From Eumeta japonica (taxonomy: Eukaryota > Arthropoda > Insecta > Lepidoptera > Psychidae), in NCBI GenBank assembly GCA_005406025.1, contig BGZK01000703.1:246407-310406 (forward strand): a stretch of DNA of 64,000 bases. Direction: 5' to 3'. Below are positions 11,600 through 24,261 of this stretch, in pieces. Position 1 is the stretch's first letter. Each line of letters begins with the position of its first letter. The notes beneath the pieces are model-generated. The model saw nothing but the letters and a program-made list of their open reading frames with translations. It did not search any database and was not told the DNA's origin. A program made the translations under genes and the position numbers.

Positions 11600-12535
11600 G
11601 AAGTGAAACTTCTTTATCGGCGTATGGGAGAAATTTTATAGCAATGTAACGTTTTTCTGTTACGCGTCATCTTTATTTCTGGGTAACATTTTTCCGTTAC
11701 GCGCCATATTTATTCAATGTTATTAATGTCATCGGGGCATAAACATAACTGTTACTAAGGCCACCTGTCACATATACTTTCTGTCAACACCCTAGATCTA
11801 TTTACAGTTTGTATATATTACATTTTCCTATTATCTAAGTTGAAACCTTTTCAACCGACATACATGAACTATATCTCACATTCTTTCATTGAGTGACTCG
11901 ATTTTATATGTAGCGTTCGATAATTTTCCTACAATCCTATATGGCCCTTTATGACATCGCATTAATTGAAAAGTTTTACCTATCACCCTTCTAGGTACAT
12001 ATACCATTAACAGGTCTCCTACATGAAACTCTGAACATTTCTATTTCTGAAACTCAGTAGTGACGTGAAAAATAATATTTCAATTAAGTGATTAGCGAAA
12101 AAAATTTTATAAAGTTATTGGCAAAAAGAATAAAAGATATTTATTCCAATTCCAGTGGATTTCTAACAGAAGTAAGTAATTAAACATTTTTTCTAATACA
12201 TTCAAGACGTGTGTGTAATTACGGTATTTATTTTTTTTAAGGTTATTTCAGGTTAACCTTAGTTTTTGATTGTAAATATCAGTGAGTTAAGCCATTAATT
12301 ACAAAATATATAATAACGATAACAATAATAGTAATAATTCTATTATAATTAATGAAATGCTATAATCTTAGTAGCAGAAAGGTGAAATAATTGTGTTATT
12401 TTTGTATCCATGTCTATGATAATAAAAGCCTTTTGCATAAACTTTATCTCATTTAGCTTTATTCAACCAATTTCTGTGAAGTTGTAAAGAGTAAATCATT
12501 TTTCGAAAAATGATGTCATAAAGAAGTTTCACTTC
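11600..12535. mobile_element. 936-bp segment framed by 17-bp inverted repeats
   Basis: gaagtgaaacttcttta at 11600-11616 is exactly complementary to 12519-12535. Inside lie a two-unit repeat (11646 and 11683, 'gtaac..tttttc.gttacgcg.cat'), a gypsy integrase relic (11850-12040) and AT-rich sequence. It may be a DNA element with terminal inverted repeats that captured or was invaded by a gypsy fragment. Confidence 0.5.
11850..12040 (-). mobile_element. Ty3/gypsy LTR retrotransposon, integrase C-terminal relic
   Basis: The minus strand reads HVGDLLMVYVPRRVIGKTFQ, then LMRCHKGPYRIVGKLSNATY and KIESLNERM, a stop, then IVHVCRLKRF. This is the SH3-like C-terminal part of gypsy integrase ('VGDLVLVY.PRR..G...KL...KGPY.V...', then 'VHV.RLK.Y'). 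Stops show that it is dead. No certain LTR is seen. Confidence 0.72.
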
Positions 12536-12829
12536 TTACGTGTGTACACTAATACACATACACTTTTTTTTTATTATATCGAAATAACGTTATAGTATTA
12601 TATATTATGATATCTAAATGAGACCTTTCCTAAAAGATAATCCCTCAGTTTAATATTCACTCTCTCACTTAATGATGAAAGTATACTTAAGTTGCTTTCT
12701 ACTTATCTAGAATTTTTATAATAAGTTAATCAGGATCCAGACCCTTGTAAAAGGCAAAATCGGAAAACACATCTCTCCTCCCGCTACAAAATGCATAGTA
12801 ATTTACAGGTGCATATATGTATAGATATA

Positions 12830-13040
12830 TACGTCCTACCTACCATCACGCCACGACCTATCTCCGTGAGGCCCCTTCCCTTGCCATCAGACCACTCCTT
12901 CCTCAATCAGATATGCAGTTCCTGCGCAAAAGGTCGGCAACGACCGGTGACGCCTTCGGTGTTGCGGGTGTCCATGGGCGGCGGTGATCACCTATACTTT
13001 GGTGGCTCGCATGCTCGTTTTCTCTTCGATAATGCTATAA
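12830..13040 (+). mobile_element. lepidopteran SINE-like element, copy A
   Basis: Contains cacgacctatctccgtgagg and, near its 3' end, gttgcgggtgtccatgggcg followed by gcggtgatcacctatacttt and 'ggtggctcgcatgctcgttt', ending in an A-rich run. This tail is the hallmark of a very common lepidopteran short interspersed family. Three other copies occur in the window (31630-31860, 38340-38478, 43170-43500). A frame across it is fortuitous. Confidence 0.72.
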
Positions 13041-15740
13041 AAAAGGCCGTAACTAATGATTTAGCTAAACGAGGAGTAGCATTAATTGAGTAGTGTAATA
13101 ATTGTCTCACCAATAATGAACAGCTACTGTATTTATTATAAATAGTTAGTCAGCATCGTCAACGTTATCTGAATTGCTATACAAAACATATTCGATCTCC
13201 ACAAGTAAAAATAGTTAAATACGTAGTTATTTTTTAAGTCGGTACAAGCTAAAGTGAGGCAAATCAAAAATATAAAATAATGAATGCGATGAACACAAAA
13301 GTTTTCAATAAAATATTGAAAGAAAACAATGCTAACTTACGAAAATTGATATAAAACTTCGTCTATCATATCTACGTAAATAGGGTATATAGGAAAATTT
13401 CCCAATTGAAAATTGCTAGAAATGAATATATGCAAATTTTCCCGAGCGAAGTTATTTATATACCAACGACAAACTCGAAGGATGCAGAGCAAGGTTTTCC
13501 CAGGTATTTAATACTGAAATACTAGTATTTATTGCTTTAGAACTAGATTGTCTGTTAAAATTGTTGATCATATTTACATTGTGAAATACGAATTAGAACG
13601 AGTCAAACAAACTCAACGTTCAAATGTAAAAAATAATAACACGAAAAAGGAGTAAGTATATATAAATTTGAACAAAAGTTTCACAACGTTACCAACAGAA
13701 AAAAAAAATAAAAACACGTGCAAATTTGCACAACTCGCCGAGTTACTCCCGACCCGGCCAACTAATGAGAATCAAACAGTGTTCAAGAGTTGCGGAATCA
13801 AACAAGAGCGAGCGCCCGCGCCGGCCGCGCCGCCCGCGCAAACAGCCCGCTCGCCGCTGACGCTGCACAATAATACCCTTAGTGCTTTTGTGAAACGCTT
13901 GCACGTGCATGCTACATCGGTCACATATTAGGGTTTCGCATTCAAAAATAACTGCACGGCCCCTTTTTTTCTCACTCGGTCCGTCTCACGTTCTTCTAGC
14001 GCTTATGAACGACACTGTAATTGCATATTTCCGATTGCCACAATTGCACATGACTGATCACATAAAACAGTTATAATGTTTCAAAATCGAAAATGATCTC
14101 TTGAAAGTTCCCTCATGAGTAAAACCCATATAATATTGCTCGTATCTCCTCTAAGACTCTATATAGAACATTATTCGTAATATGGGTCAAGGGGTCCCAA
14201 CAAGTGTTGCGAATTTCGTGTGTCTTGTTATATTTTAAGAGAATTTTCATCTGGACGAAAGTTAAAAAAAGAACGTGACACGAATTTGCGGACTCCTAGT
14301 CACATTCTTCACACTAAGGTCAAAATAGATAAATCAACACGCCTGTGTTGTAATGTATTGTTGTAAGCTAAAATCTTTTCCATTCTAGTTCTAACATAGT
14401 CCCTCTTAGTATCTAAACGTCAGGTTTCTACTCGAATTTTCAACAATTGAACTCTTACAGAAAATTAAACATTACCGAATTTACGTAATATTACGAATAA
14501 ATAAAGTAATATTACGAAATTACTTTGCTCCATTGGTATTTTTTCGTTATGCTTTTAAAAAAGAATACCTTTACATTAGTGTTACCACCATGTTATTTTC
14601 CACGCCACATGTTATGTATCGTTATTTGTGTACACGTTATACATTTTCGTAAAGTTTTTTGTTGCTACTCTCCATTCGCCATTAGCTTATTTATAAAAAA
14701 AAATATGTGTGAAAGTCCGAATCATAAATTTTTCGAACAAACGAAAAAGTAAATCGGTTTCGATAAAATTAATGTTGTATAATTTTAGATGAATTTCTAA
14801 AAATAAAATTAAGCAATTATAAATCAATTTTAATGAATTATCCCATTCGTAATAAATTCACGAAATTTTTAAAAAACGAAAACGTTATCGACCGCAACCA
14901 TTATTCTTATTATGAGTTTCATGTTTTTTGTTGATTTTCAGCTTAGTTTTGATTTACAAGAATACGTGTTCGTACAGACGTAAAAGTCTTAGACGAACGA
15001 TGAAACTGAAAACGTAAAAGCAATAAATAACGCCTTCGGTACAAAGTACGCGCGGCGTGCGCCGTGGACGTGTTACGGCCTGTAAAAACTATCCCAAAGT
15101 TGAACTTTGTACAGACGCTAGTGCCTGAGCAGATGTTGCCATTTGGTGCTCAAGATATTGGACCCTTCAGCCTCCCGTCTGGTGGTGGTGTTATTTGAAA
15201 ATGCATGGATATAGTGAGAAATATTTGTTGTTTCGAATAAATGTTGAATTATTAAAATAATACGGTATGATATGAGGAATAGCGAAGAAAAACGGCGAAT
15301 AATGATTTTAAACAGTATCTGTGTCAATACACTGTAGATATACATTGTATTACGCAGAAATGTACAGGCAGCGTTCTCGACCATAGAGATAAAAGTGGGT
15401 TAAATAAAATTAATAACATTGATATTTTTGAAAAAATTTATATAAAACGAAATAAATACTTAAATCATTAAAACAATTGTCAACTGTTATGAAATGCTGA
15501 TTAACTTTTTTAATATTCACTAGGAACTAGCAGCTATTGTACGACCGTTGAGAATTTAAAAAAAAAAATAACATGTGTGCGGTTCACAAGCGTTGCAAGT
15601 GAAACCTTCAGAGAATTAAACTGCGAGAGAATGAGACGAATGCGGTATCAGGCGTGGGATGATTGTAGGGTACGTTTATTTGAATATCGGTATCGAGTTT
15701 AGGTTTTATTATTTAGAGTTGCTGTTTTCAATTTGGTCAA
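13041..15740. other. AT-rich DNA with GC pockets
   Basis: A GC-rich pocket at 13,735-13,880 carries an alanine/proline-rich frame (QERAPAPAAPPAQTARSPL) without splice or family support. A second pocket lies at 15,030-15,090. The rest is AT-rich without recognised genes; a self-complementary cgtaatattacg word lies near 14,485-14,515. Confidence 0.5.
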
Positions 15741-15806
15741 ATGAAAATACACAGACGCATACAAGCACACAAATATCTCTTTAGCTCGCATCGTATCTCA
15801 TCTCAC

Positions 15807-15867
15807 ATTCTATCTCATTCTCTCGCCGGTATTCTGTTTCATCATATATTCTATCTCATTCTCTCGC
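15807..15867 (+). repeat. short tandem duplication, period 41 bp
   Basis: attctatctcattctctcgc occurs exactly at 15807-15826 and 15848-15867. Confidence 0.85.
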
Positions 15868-16641
15868 AGGCTAAATTCTATACATGTAGATATTTGTCTC
15901 CTTTTACTGTCGCTTTTTCGTTTCATCGAGTTTCAAATCACAACGGCGCTAAGGAGGTTTTCACTTCAAAAATTAAAATATTCTCGTTTTGTTTGTGGAG
16001 TTTATTATTTTTTAATTATATTCTTTGTCTATATTTTTGTAACTTATTTAATTCAACAATCGTAGTCTATATGAGAGTCTGAACCACATTTATGTATACA
16101 AAATAAAGTAAATAAAAAAATAAACAACTGACCTCTGACGTTAAATGCAACTGTTCCGAATATATAATAAAGTCCTCTAAAAAACATACGAAACCGTGAA
16201 AAGGCAAAAATTCAAGTCATAATGATGCCACATGGATATAGGTACCAAATTTAACTATAAAACGTATATCATCATACAAATTAGCTGGAGACAAAATGTT
16301 CCTTATTCTCTTCAAGTCCTCAAGAACAGCTCCGGCTTAGATGATTTTTTTTAAAACGTTGTTTTTATATATTACTTAAAATCAGAAACTTTTTTGAGTG
16401 GGACGGAATTATTTATATTGTTTAAACAATTTCTATGATATTTATGCACAAAAAAATAATTTATTAAACAATATCCATTAAAAGCTCGGAAATATATTAG
16501 TGAATGTTGTAAACAATTATCTATAAGTTTTTTCTATGTAATAATGACATGCAATTAATTTGTGGATCAAAATATGAAATTTTTATTGACTGTAAGAAAT
16601 ACATTATTTTATATACAAAAAACAAATAATAAAATTTTCAT
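15868..16641. other. AT-rich intergenic DNA
   Basis: No gene or element recognised. The text 'gaaactttttngagtgggacgg.' near 16,390 recurs in inverted form near 17,760-17,790, so a larger inverted repeat framing the CXC relic is possible. Confidence 0.4.
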
Positions 16642-16866
16642 TCATATTTTGCGTTTCAGAGACTTCATCTTCTTCAAGCGGTGGGTGGTTACATTTCCAC
16701 GACAAACCATGCAGGCTGGTGAACAATGAAAATCACTTTTTCTACAACCACATGCGGAACTGCATCCTGTTTTACAAGAGCAGAATATGAATTTTAAAAC
16801 GTTGTTAGGAACTGCAGGTTGTGTCTTTTGATTGGTTTTAAATAATTGTCTTTTTGCTAAACCCAT
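16642..16866 (-). pseudogene. CXC (tesmin/TSO1-like) cysteine-rich domain fragment, probably transposon-derived
   Basis: A minus-strand frame of 74 residues contains VLKFIFCSCKTGCSSACGCR followed by KSDFHCSPACMVCRG. The spacing CxCKxGC...CGCRK...CxxxCxxC is a CXC domain of the type found at the end of large transposon-encoded proteins spread among insects and other animals. Upstream on the minus strand (16,870-17,160), pieces such as 'YKFNNGKIIPQCLPKNG' in broken frames fit the 'YxQxQxWxGxxLPPxEWGW' segment that precedes the CXC region in those proteins. The gene is thus a decayed copy. A plus-strand frame here is a shadow. Confidence 0.62.
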
Positions 16867-17164
16867 TCTTCGGGAGACATTGAGGAATTATTTTTCCATT
16901 GTTGAACTTGTAAATAGACTGTTAATGTGTTGTTTTGCTGCGTCTTATGTTAGAGGTAATGAATTAAATTGTACGATTTTATTTTTTGAAGCTAACGCTG
17001 TTAAACGTGTATATAGCAGTTCATTCAAGTTTTTGGCCGTTTTAACACCATACATTGTGAGAATACAATTAATAGCGTTATTAAAAGGCACTTCTTCAAT
17101 TTGCTCTTCAACCATAAAATTTCAGCTGCTGCGTGTAACTTCTGATTGCCATCAAAAACTATAA

Positions 17165-19059
17165 TAAAACTATTTTTAATATTGTTACAGAAAGCGGATG
17201 TAGCGAATTCATCAGTAAAGCAAACTATTTTTTTTTGTTAATTTCTATTGAGGTTCAGAAATTCACTTGGTACTCACGTCCTCAGTTAATAGTTATTGAC
17301 GCTCAGTTACTATTTACTGATTCGATTTAAGAGATTATAAACTATTAATTATAAATAAACACCTTCTACATTATGCTGGCATACACTATTCACTCCTATG
17401 AAAATTATTATTACTACAAATTACTTACACAGATAAATTCACTTTAAGTAAAAAAAAATTAACACAAGAAACTTCACGAAGCGTGCAGTTACTCCGAAAC
17501 TCCGAAAAGCAAATTAATACTGGGTGAAGTAAGCGGTAAAAATATAAAACTAGTCAAACATCTGCTCTCAGACCTTGAATTCTTTAATCAGGTAGGGAGT
17601 AAGTACCTAAACAACGAAAAGGTAAATTTCTATTGTATGAATAGTATATACAAATTGTATCTATACCTCACAAAACTTTCAATACAATGTAAAACATTGT
17701 ATATATATATATTATATTATATAAATATCGTAGGTATTGTTTAAACAATTTAAGCAGTTCCGTCCCCGCACCAAAAGGTTTCTGATTTTAAATAATATAA
17801 AAAAAAAAACAAATTAAAAAAAATCATCAAAACAGAAGGTGTTCTTAAGGGCTTCCGAAGACAAAGCTTCATTGACGCTACATAATAATATATATTTCAT
17901 AAATAACTTTCCATTTTACGAGTAAGGCACCGGTGCCTATTTTGAGAACAGAGGTTCTATGTAGATAAAATAAAAAGAAATATTAATAAATGTAATACAG
18001 ATAAAAGATTAGATCTATAAGAGAATTGTTCAAAAACATTGAGTAATATATTATCAAATTAAGGGAGATATATCAAAGAATTATAATATAATAATTACCA
18101 TAGAAAACGTTATTTAAACATGTATAATATTTATTTGTTATTTTTAAAAACTATTGAAAATCACTAAAGCCATTAAAGCCTAAGAATTGCTAAAATAACG
18201 ATTAAATAATTCCATACGAGTAAATAAACCATATCGAAAATCGCATTTTTGAACATTTGTTATTCATAAAAACATATTTTTAAATTACATGATATCTCAA
18301 ACTTCGCGCTCTATATCTCTACGATTTCTATATCTACGATTTTTCTATTCTACGAAACGAACTACGTCATAAAAAATATAAAACAAATCTCAGAATCCAT
18401 TCACTACTATTTTATGTAGACGTATATGTCGAAGAAGGCTTTTATTCAAGAGGTCCAATAGATCCAATTCAATAGATCCAATAGATCATATGTGAAGCCT
18501 CGGTTACGTGTGCAGATCTACAACAACGGAATCGGTGAAGAGCCAGTCGGCATGGTGGGTAGAGGGCTCCGCATCAACAATGCCTTCTTCATATATATCT
18601 CTTGACATTCTAATATTTAACCACCGTTATTCATTATATATTTTTCTTTATATTAAAAAATACGGTTACTGGAAAATCTAGTGCATTCCAAAACTTTTCC
18701 AAATTAATGAAAATTTTTATTAGTTTTTCTTTGATATAATTTTTCAATTAAATGAAATATTAGATAAGTTTTGTATAGCGTTATTCTATCAATTTTATAT
18801 CCAGTAATTTCACAAATAAAGTCAAAGAACATTATTTAAATGTGTTCGTGTTATATATTTTAATACACTTTCAAGCATACATTATAAAACTTCGGCAAAA
18901 AGCCATATCTATTTATTATAATTCGATTCTTTAAACCTTTTTAATTTTTTATAAAAAATGACGAGTTGATAAGATGTTTAGTTTTATTTATTTTTCATTT
19001 TTATAAGTATTTTCTTCAAGCACAAACACGTTTGCCTTTATTTGTATAGCACGAAAGTT
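17165..19059. other. AT-rich intergenic DNA
   Basis: Mostly featureless. It contains a short run of overlapping 'caatagatc' words at 18,454-18,488 and a GC-richer patch at 18,500-18,590, with no gene. Confidence 0.5.
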
Positions 19060-19200
19060 CTCACAGCTTTTAAAAGCTATAGCAAAAGTTTCGCGCTGCA
19101 CGACGCATCCTCCCCGAGATACATTCGGACGTGACGTCACGCCGCAGCGATGACGCCCGCCGCACGGGGACTGCGCTGCGACCGCGCCACCGGAATATTG
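19060..19200. other. GC-rich pocket
   Basis: Contains gtgacgtcacgccgcagcga, including the palindromic CRE-like site TGACGTCA at 19,132-19,139, and several CpGs. The short plus-strand frame has no family resemblance. It could be a fragment of regulatory DNA or a decayed element end. Confidence 0.4.
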
Positions 19201-19370
19201 TTAATAATTTAACGTTAGAGCTTTTTGGTAATTCTAAAAGCAACTTTATTTATAATACAACAATTGTTGTTTCGATCACTTTGATGTTCAGAAATCCTCA
19301 CCTATCTATACATGTAATAAAATAGTAGAAGAATCGAATGTATACATAATATTTTTAGAATTTTGGAACG

Positions 19371-20090
19371 AAGTTCCTTATGAGGCGTTGCGAAGGGTAC
19401 CCTGGACTGCAAAAAACGTCCGTAAGGTTAAATAAAATCGTAAGATTTTTATGTATAGTCTATGTATGATGGCTATACAGTGCCTAATGTATAGTCTACG
19501 TGATGACTGTTATTATTGCAGTTTGTTATTATTATTATATCATTCCACTAACGTTTCATGCTCCAAGCGTGGCTTGCGTTTTTTAATTACTTAAATTTTG
19601 TTCTATTTATGAGATTATTGAGTAAAATAAAATTTTGTTTAAAATAACAATATTTAATTTCTCTGACATCAATTTAACTATTACTATTATTAATTATACA
19701 ATTAAAGTAAATAAAAATTAATTTTATTATTAATTAATAATTTATTTATGAATAATTATTTTTATAATTATTGGTTATTATTAAACAATGTCAAAATTAC
19801 GTAGAATATTTTACTATTTTCTTTTCAGTTTAGAAGTATATAATTCCGACAATGTACAAGACAAAATGATGTTATGTCGGTGAACAATACCCGGCAATCA
19901 GTAATGCAGTTAATTTTTGTGCAATATATCGACTATATTTATAGTCATTGAGTTTATTCATATATTCATATTTTTTTTATTTTTATCGATAAAAAAATCA
20001 TAATAAAAATGTATACCCGAATAAATTATATTCTTTATATCTCGAATAGAATTTGAAATTAACATTTTTTATAATAAGGAACTTCGTTCC
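19371..20090. mobile_element. candidate element bounded by ggaacgaagttcc inverted ends
   Basis: The left end ttggaacgaagttccttatg lies at 19,370-19,390 and the complementary aaggaacttcgttccta at about 20,077-20,093. The interior is AT-rich and non-coding. The same palindromic word marks repeats at 24,330, 25,005 and 30,300, arguing for a dispersed family. Confidence 0.5.
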
Positions 20091-20744
20091 TATCTGGTGT
20101 CCTTACCTTATTGGAATTAAAATTATTATAAACATAGATAACAAATAAGTATAACATCTATGTTAGCCTCTCTGTAACGCGTATCACGCGAAAACTACCG
20201 ATCCGATTTACTATAAATTCTAGATGAAGATCTCTTTCATACCGAATTAACACCTTGTATACAATTTGTCCCATAAAGATGTAAGGTTATCGTGGAATAA
20301 TCAAAAAATGAAGTTCAAAACCGATCAGCTTCAAATTCGATAAGAATGTCTTATTTACTGAGAGAAGGTATTTATTAAATACAATTTAACTCGGAAAATG
20401 TTAGGTTCCTGTAAGATGTTCAAAAATTTATCTCTTAGGACTATGGCGACAAAAGTTGAACAATTAAGTTGATATTGGCATAATAATGGAATATTTTACT
20501 ATAGAGAATATCTATAGAAGTAAATTTAGTACATACTATCGTTAGATTACATCGGCTACAAAAGTAACTAAGGCGAAATAAAAACAGAATGCAGCTGTGA
20601 TTAAATCTATCAAAATAAATCAAAAACAGCTTCATTTCGTAGGTAATAGACATTATACTTGAAATACGTGTTAAATTATTGTTTTCAACATTAACATTAC
20701 CACCCATTCTAAGTGCTGATTCAACTTGAGAAGAATGGGTAAGA

Positions 20745-22180
20745 AACTCAAGGGTTGCTCTTTTATACCCATCGGAACAAAGTATTGAATAAATAATAAT
20801 TTAGTACAACTGAAACATGAAGCAACCTAATTTTTGAGCTGTTCAATACCATGGGTTTTTTCATTGAGAGAGCTGAAACAGTATAATAGCCATTCCTGTA
20901 TAAATTCTGTTCAACAAAAAGTTTAAATTCATAAAATGGCAAGTTTTTAATTTCAGCTAGGATCTTATTATAAAAGCGCTCACACTGTTCCTTAAATGAT
21001 TTGCCAACTTCGCTTAGATGGGTTTTATCAGCAGCAAGATCGTTCTGTTCAAGTATTAAAATTATGAGTGTCGTACATTTTGTAGAACGATTCTGTATTT
21101 TTCTTGACTATACCAGGTTTTCGAATATGTATTGTGACGTTACAATTGAAATATTAATTTCTTTAAAAGTTTCTGTTTAAAGAGAAATGCTTTTGGTCTC
21201 AAATTATAAATGGCACGAACTGCCCGCTTCTGCAGCACAAAAAGTGTGTTAATGTCAGCCGCGTGGCTCCATAATCAAATTCCATAAGTAATGAGACTAT
21301 GAAAGGAGTTGAAATACACTAGCCTCGCGTTGTTTTCGTCTATAAGTTGCCGAATTCTTTTGACTGCATATGCTGCAGAACCACGACTTTTCGCTAATCT
21401 CTTAATATGAGAATTGCGACGTAAATTAGAATCTTAAGTGAGATTAAGAAATAAAGTCGTGTCCACAATATCAAGTATCTCGTTCTTAACCATTACGTAT
21501 TCGTCTATCAAATGAGACTTAGATAAAGAAATTTTTTACAAATTTTGTTTTGACTTCATCAAGAAAATTATTAATACTATACCACTCAACTATTTCAGAG
21601 ATCATACTATTTACTTCGCCGAAAGCTGGTTGATGCCTATCAATCTTAAAAAGTAAAGAAATATCATCAACAATCAATATAATTCAATTACCTGGCTTAA
21701 CAAGACGTGGTAGACCATTTATGTACACTAGGTACACAAATAGTCCAAGAACTGAACCCTGTGGCACACTCATATAGACTATAGATCCTTAAGACCTCTT
21801 ACCATTAATATCAACCCTTTGATTCTATCACTTAGATAAGATTCCAGAACCAAGGAGTCGACCCGAGGTGTCATAATGATGTTATTTCCTCATCAATTTA
21901 TCATGATTAACGCAGTCAAATGCCTTAAATAAATTACAGAAAACACCGATCGAATCCCGTGAATCCTCCCAGGTATCAAAAAAATTCGATTGTTCAATGG
22001 ACCTTTGTGAATCCAAACTGTTTAAAATTCATGAAATTATTACTATAAAAGTACTGCAATTGTTGATTTAAAATAAGCTTTTCAAAACTTTTACTAAGCG
22101 TCGATAGTATTGATATAGGTCTAAAGTTTGTAGGGTCAGATATACTACAGAATTAAAAATAATGGAATAACTTTTTAATA
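20745..22180 (-). mobile_element. Jockey-clade LINE relic (RT and C-terminus)
   Basis: Reading the minus strand from 22,180: DPTNFRPISILSTLSKSFEK, then LILNQQLQYFYSNNFMNFKQ, FGFTK, CVNHDKLMRK, SVPQGSVLGLFVYLVYINGL, DDISLLFKIDRHQPAFGEVN, HIKRLAKSRGSAAYAVKRIR, ARLVYFNSFHSLITYGIWLW, FVLQKRAVRAIYNLRP, and a C-terminal block KSFKEQCERFYNKILAEIKN. This is the standard order of a Jockey reverse transcriptase. The YADD box appears as VDD, and many frameshifts and stops exist. The 3' end is near 20,745 and no clear poly-A tail is seen. Confidence 0.88.
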
Positions 22181-23330
22181 ATGAAATAACTTTAAATCTA
22201 TATCAGTGAACAATACAATTGGGGTTCCTTACAATATGACAAATTAGACAACTTTTTTAGTACGTTATTTCTAAATTGCTTAAGCCGACCAGTATTCATA
22301 GGGACAATTTTGATCTTACGTTTTATATTTTATTTTAGCATTAATGTTAAACATACGTAGCCGTCTACAATGGTCAGATGATAATTAATTTATAACCAAC
22401 TTAGATTCTAGTTTAATATTCGTAAATATATTATCAAGATAGGATGACGAAGTAGCTGTGAACCTAATCGGTTCCAAATATACCTTTTCTTAACGATAAC
22501 ATTGGAAAGATAATATAATTATTGAACATACCTAAACAAATTTTTTTCAATATTATTTTATTTATATTAAGTTAATATTAAAATCTTATTTTATTAAATG
22601 TAAATTTATATTAAAATTTCAGCAAACGATAATAAATTTATAAACTATTACCATTGTAATATGCGTATGGGCAAGGTAGTATCAGTCCCCATTTAAAAGG
22701 GAGGTAATACCATAAGTAGCAGAATATATGTGTTATCATTCGAATAGTAACTCGCAATATGCAACCATTTTTGAAAATAGTTCTGTGATAGTTCACCATT
22801 ATAATATGTACAATTTTCCAACTTGTCTATATTAGACGAGTCACATTCGGATATTGGACACGTAACCATAACTTCTGCATTACTTTACATTTAGAAAAAT
22901 CATTTAAAATTATCACGTTAATAGTAAGGAATAATAAATCTATAAATATTAGACATTTATTAAATGAGGTTTCGTGCAGACGAATAATCGTGAAAATTCT
23001 AGCAATTTAACTATTTTTATACATGAACTCATCAATCAAAAAAATTGTTATAATCAGATTTACGTTACAATTCAACTAAATAATCTCTCTCTCTTTTGTA
23101 TAGAATCTTTTTTTAATGTTTCTTTCAATTGCAGTTTTATTCTATACCAAACGTCCTATTGATAACAGGGAACGTCAAACGCCCTGTCCAGAAATTAGAA
23201 ACTTCTTTCTTTATTTTAAATTGAACCGGAGTGTAGGTTATAGGAAGACTTTCTTCATTAGAATGTAATTAAAGTTCGTATTCACTACGTACATCATTAT
23301 TTTACATCATCACAAGGAAGATGCACTAAA
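22181..23330. other. AT-rich intergenic DNA
   Basis: The part just above 22,180 may be 5' LINE remnant. No gene recognised. Confidence 0.5.
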
Positions 23331-23334
23331 TTGC

Positions 23335-23890
23335 ACGTGGAACTCGCACGGAACGTGAATTGAATGCATATCGTTGTACGCGAGGACACGTCTACGGACC
23401 CAACTCCGATGAGGTAACAGTGCGACATTGTTACGATGTGCAAACGTATTTATATTTTCTTGTAGTGCAACAGAATGGACTCGAGTATCTTTCATTTCGA
23501 CATCGAGATGTCGAAAGATCAAGATCTTTATCTCCCTTCGATAGCTCTCGGCGAGCTTTAATCCCACCTTCGAGGCCGTTTGAGTTCGTGACCCGCTCCT
23601 ATTGGTACTGTAACGACAGGCGTCCTCCTAACCGGCGAAGTTTCCTAAAAGCGCCGGCAGATCGACGATCACATAATTAAAACCGAAACTATGTTCGAAA
23701 CGAAACTTCCTCGCCGCGCCCTCCGTCGCGTATCCAAATTAGACGAGGCCATTAGGCGGCGCTCGCGGACGCCGCGCTCGTTCGATGCGCCGGCGGGCGC
23801 TATGATTTATCGCGCAGCCGACGGGGCCGCGCCGGTGCCGAGGCCGCGGCGCCCGTGGCCCCTCGTGGAACTTCGCCGATGATCGCCAAC
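23335..23890. other. GC-rich island with open frames, unidentified
   Basis: A CpG-rich island 550 bp long in AT-rich DNA. A plus-strand frame of 106 codons (23,360-23,680) is followed by a second of 63 codons (23,691-23,882). They are arginine/proline-rich without recognisable domains, and opposite-strand frames exist too. The hairpin tttcgacat-cgag-atgtcgaaa lies near 23,497. It could be regulatory DNA, an unknown exon or a fossil. Confidence 0.35.
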
Positions 23891-24261
23891 TTCGTGTAAG
23901 CGCGTTACCCATGTAATTTCATCCGCTTAATGGGACATATTAAGAACTCACGTCGGGAACGTGCTCGTTGCTTTCTTCTCCGTACTGATCGCTTGGGGTA
24001 GTCAGTTCTACTGTTTAAACCTCGTCGTTTGAATTATGAGACACTAACATTAAATACTTAAATTATTTAAAATTTCTACATGTTTAACACTTAAAAAATT
24101 ATCATATATTGACATGGATTAGATTGTCAGACGATTTCTGAAGAGTCATATTGCAATAGGTTAATGATGAAAATGAAATTGTTACTCACAAATCAAATCT
24201 AATCTACTGATATAAGTGTCTTGGGTCTATTATTAATTTTCAGCCCATTATATCTATAAAA

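Noticed and set aside
12791..13093. 100-codon plus-strand frame as a gene
   Set aside because: It covers the SINE-like element with the common 'gtgtccatgggcggcggtgat' tail.
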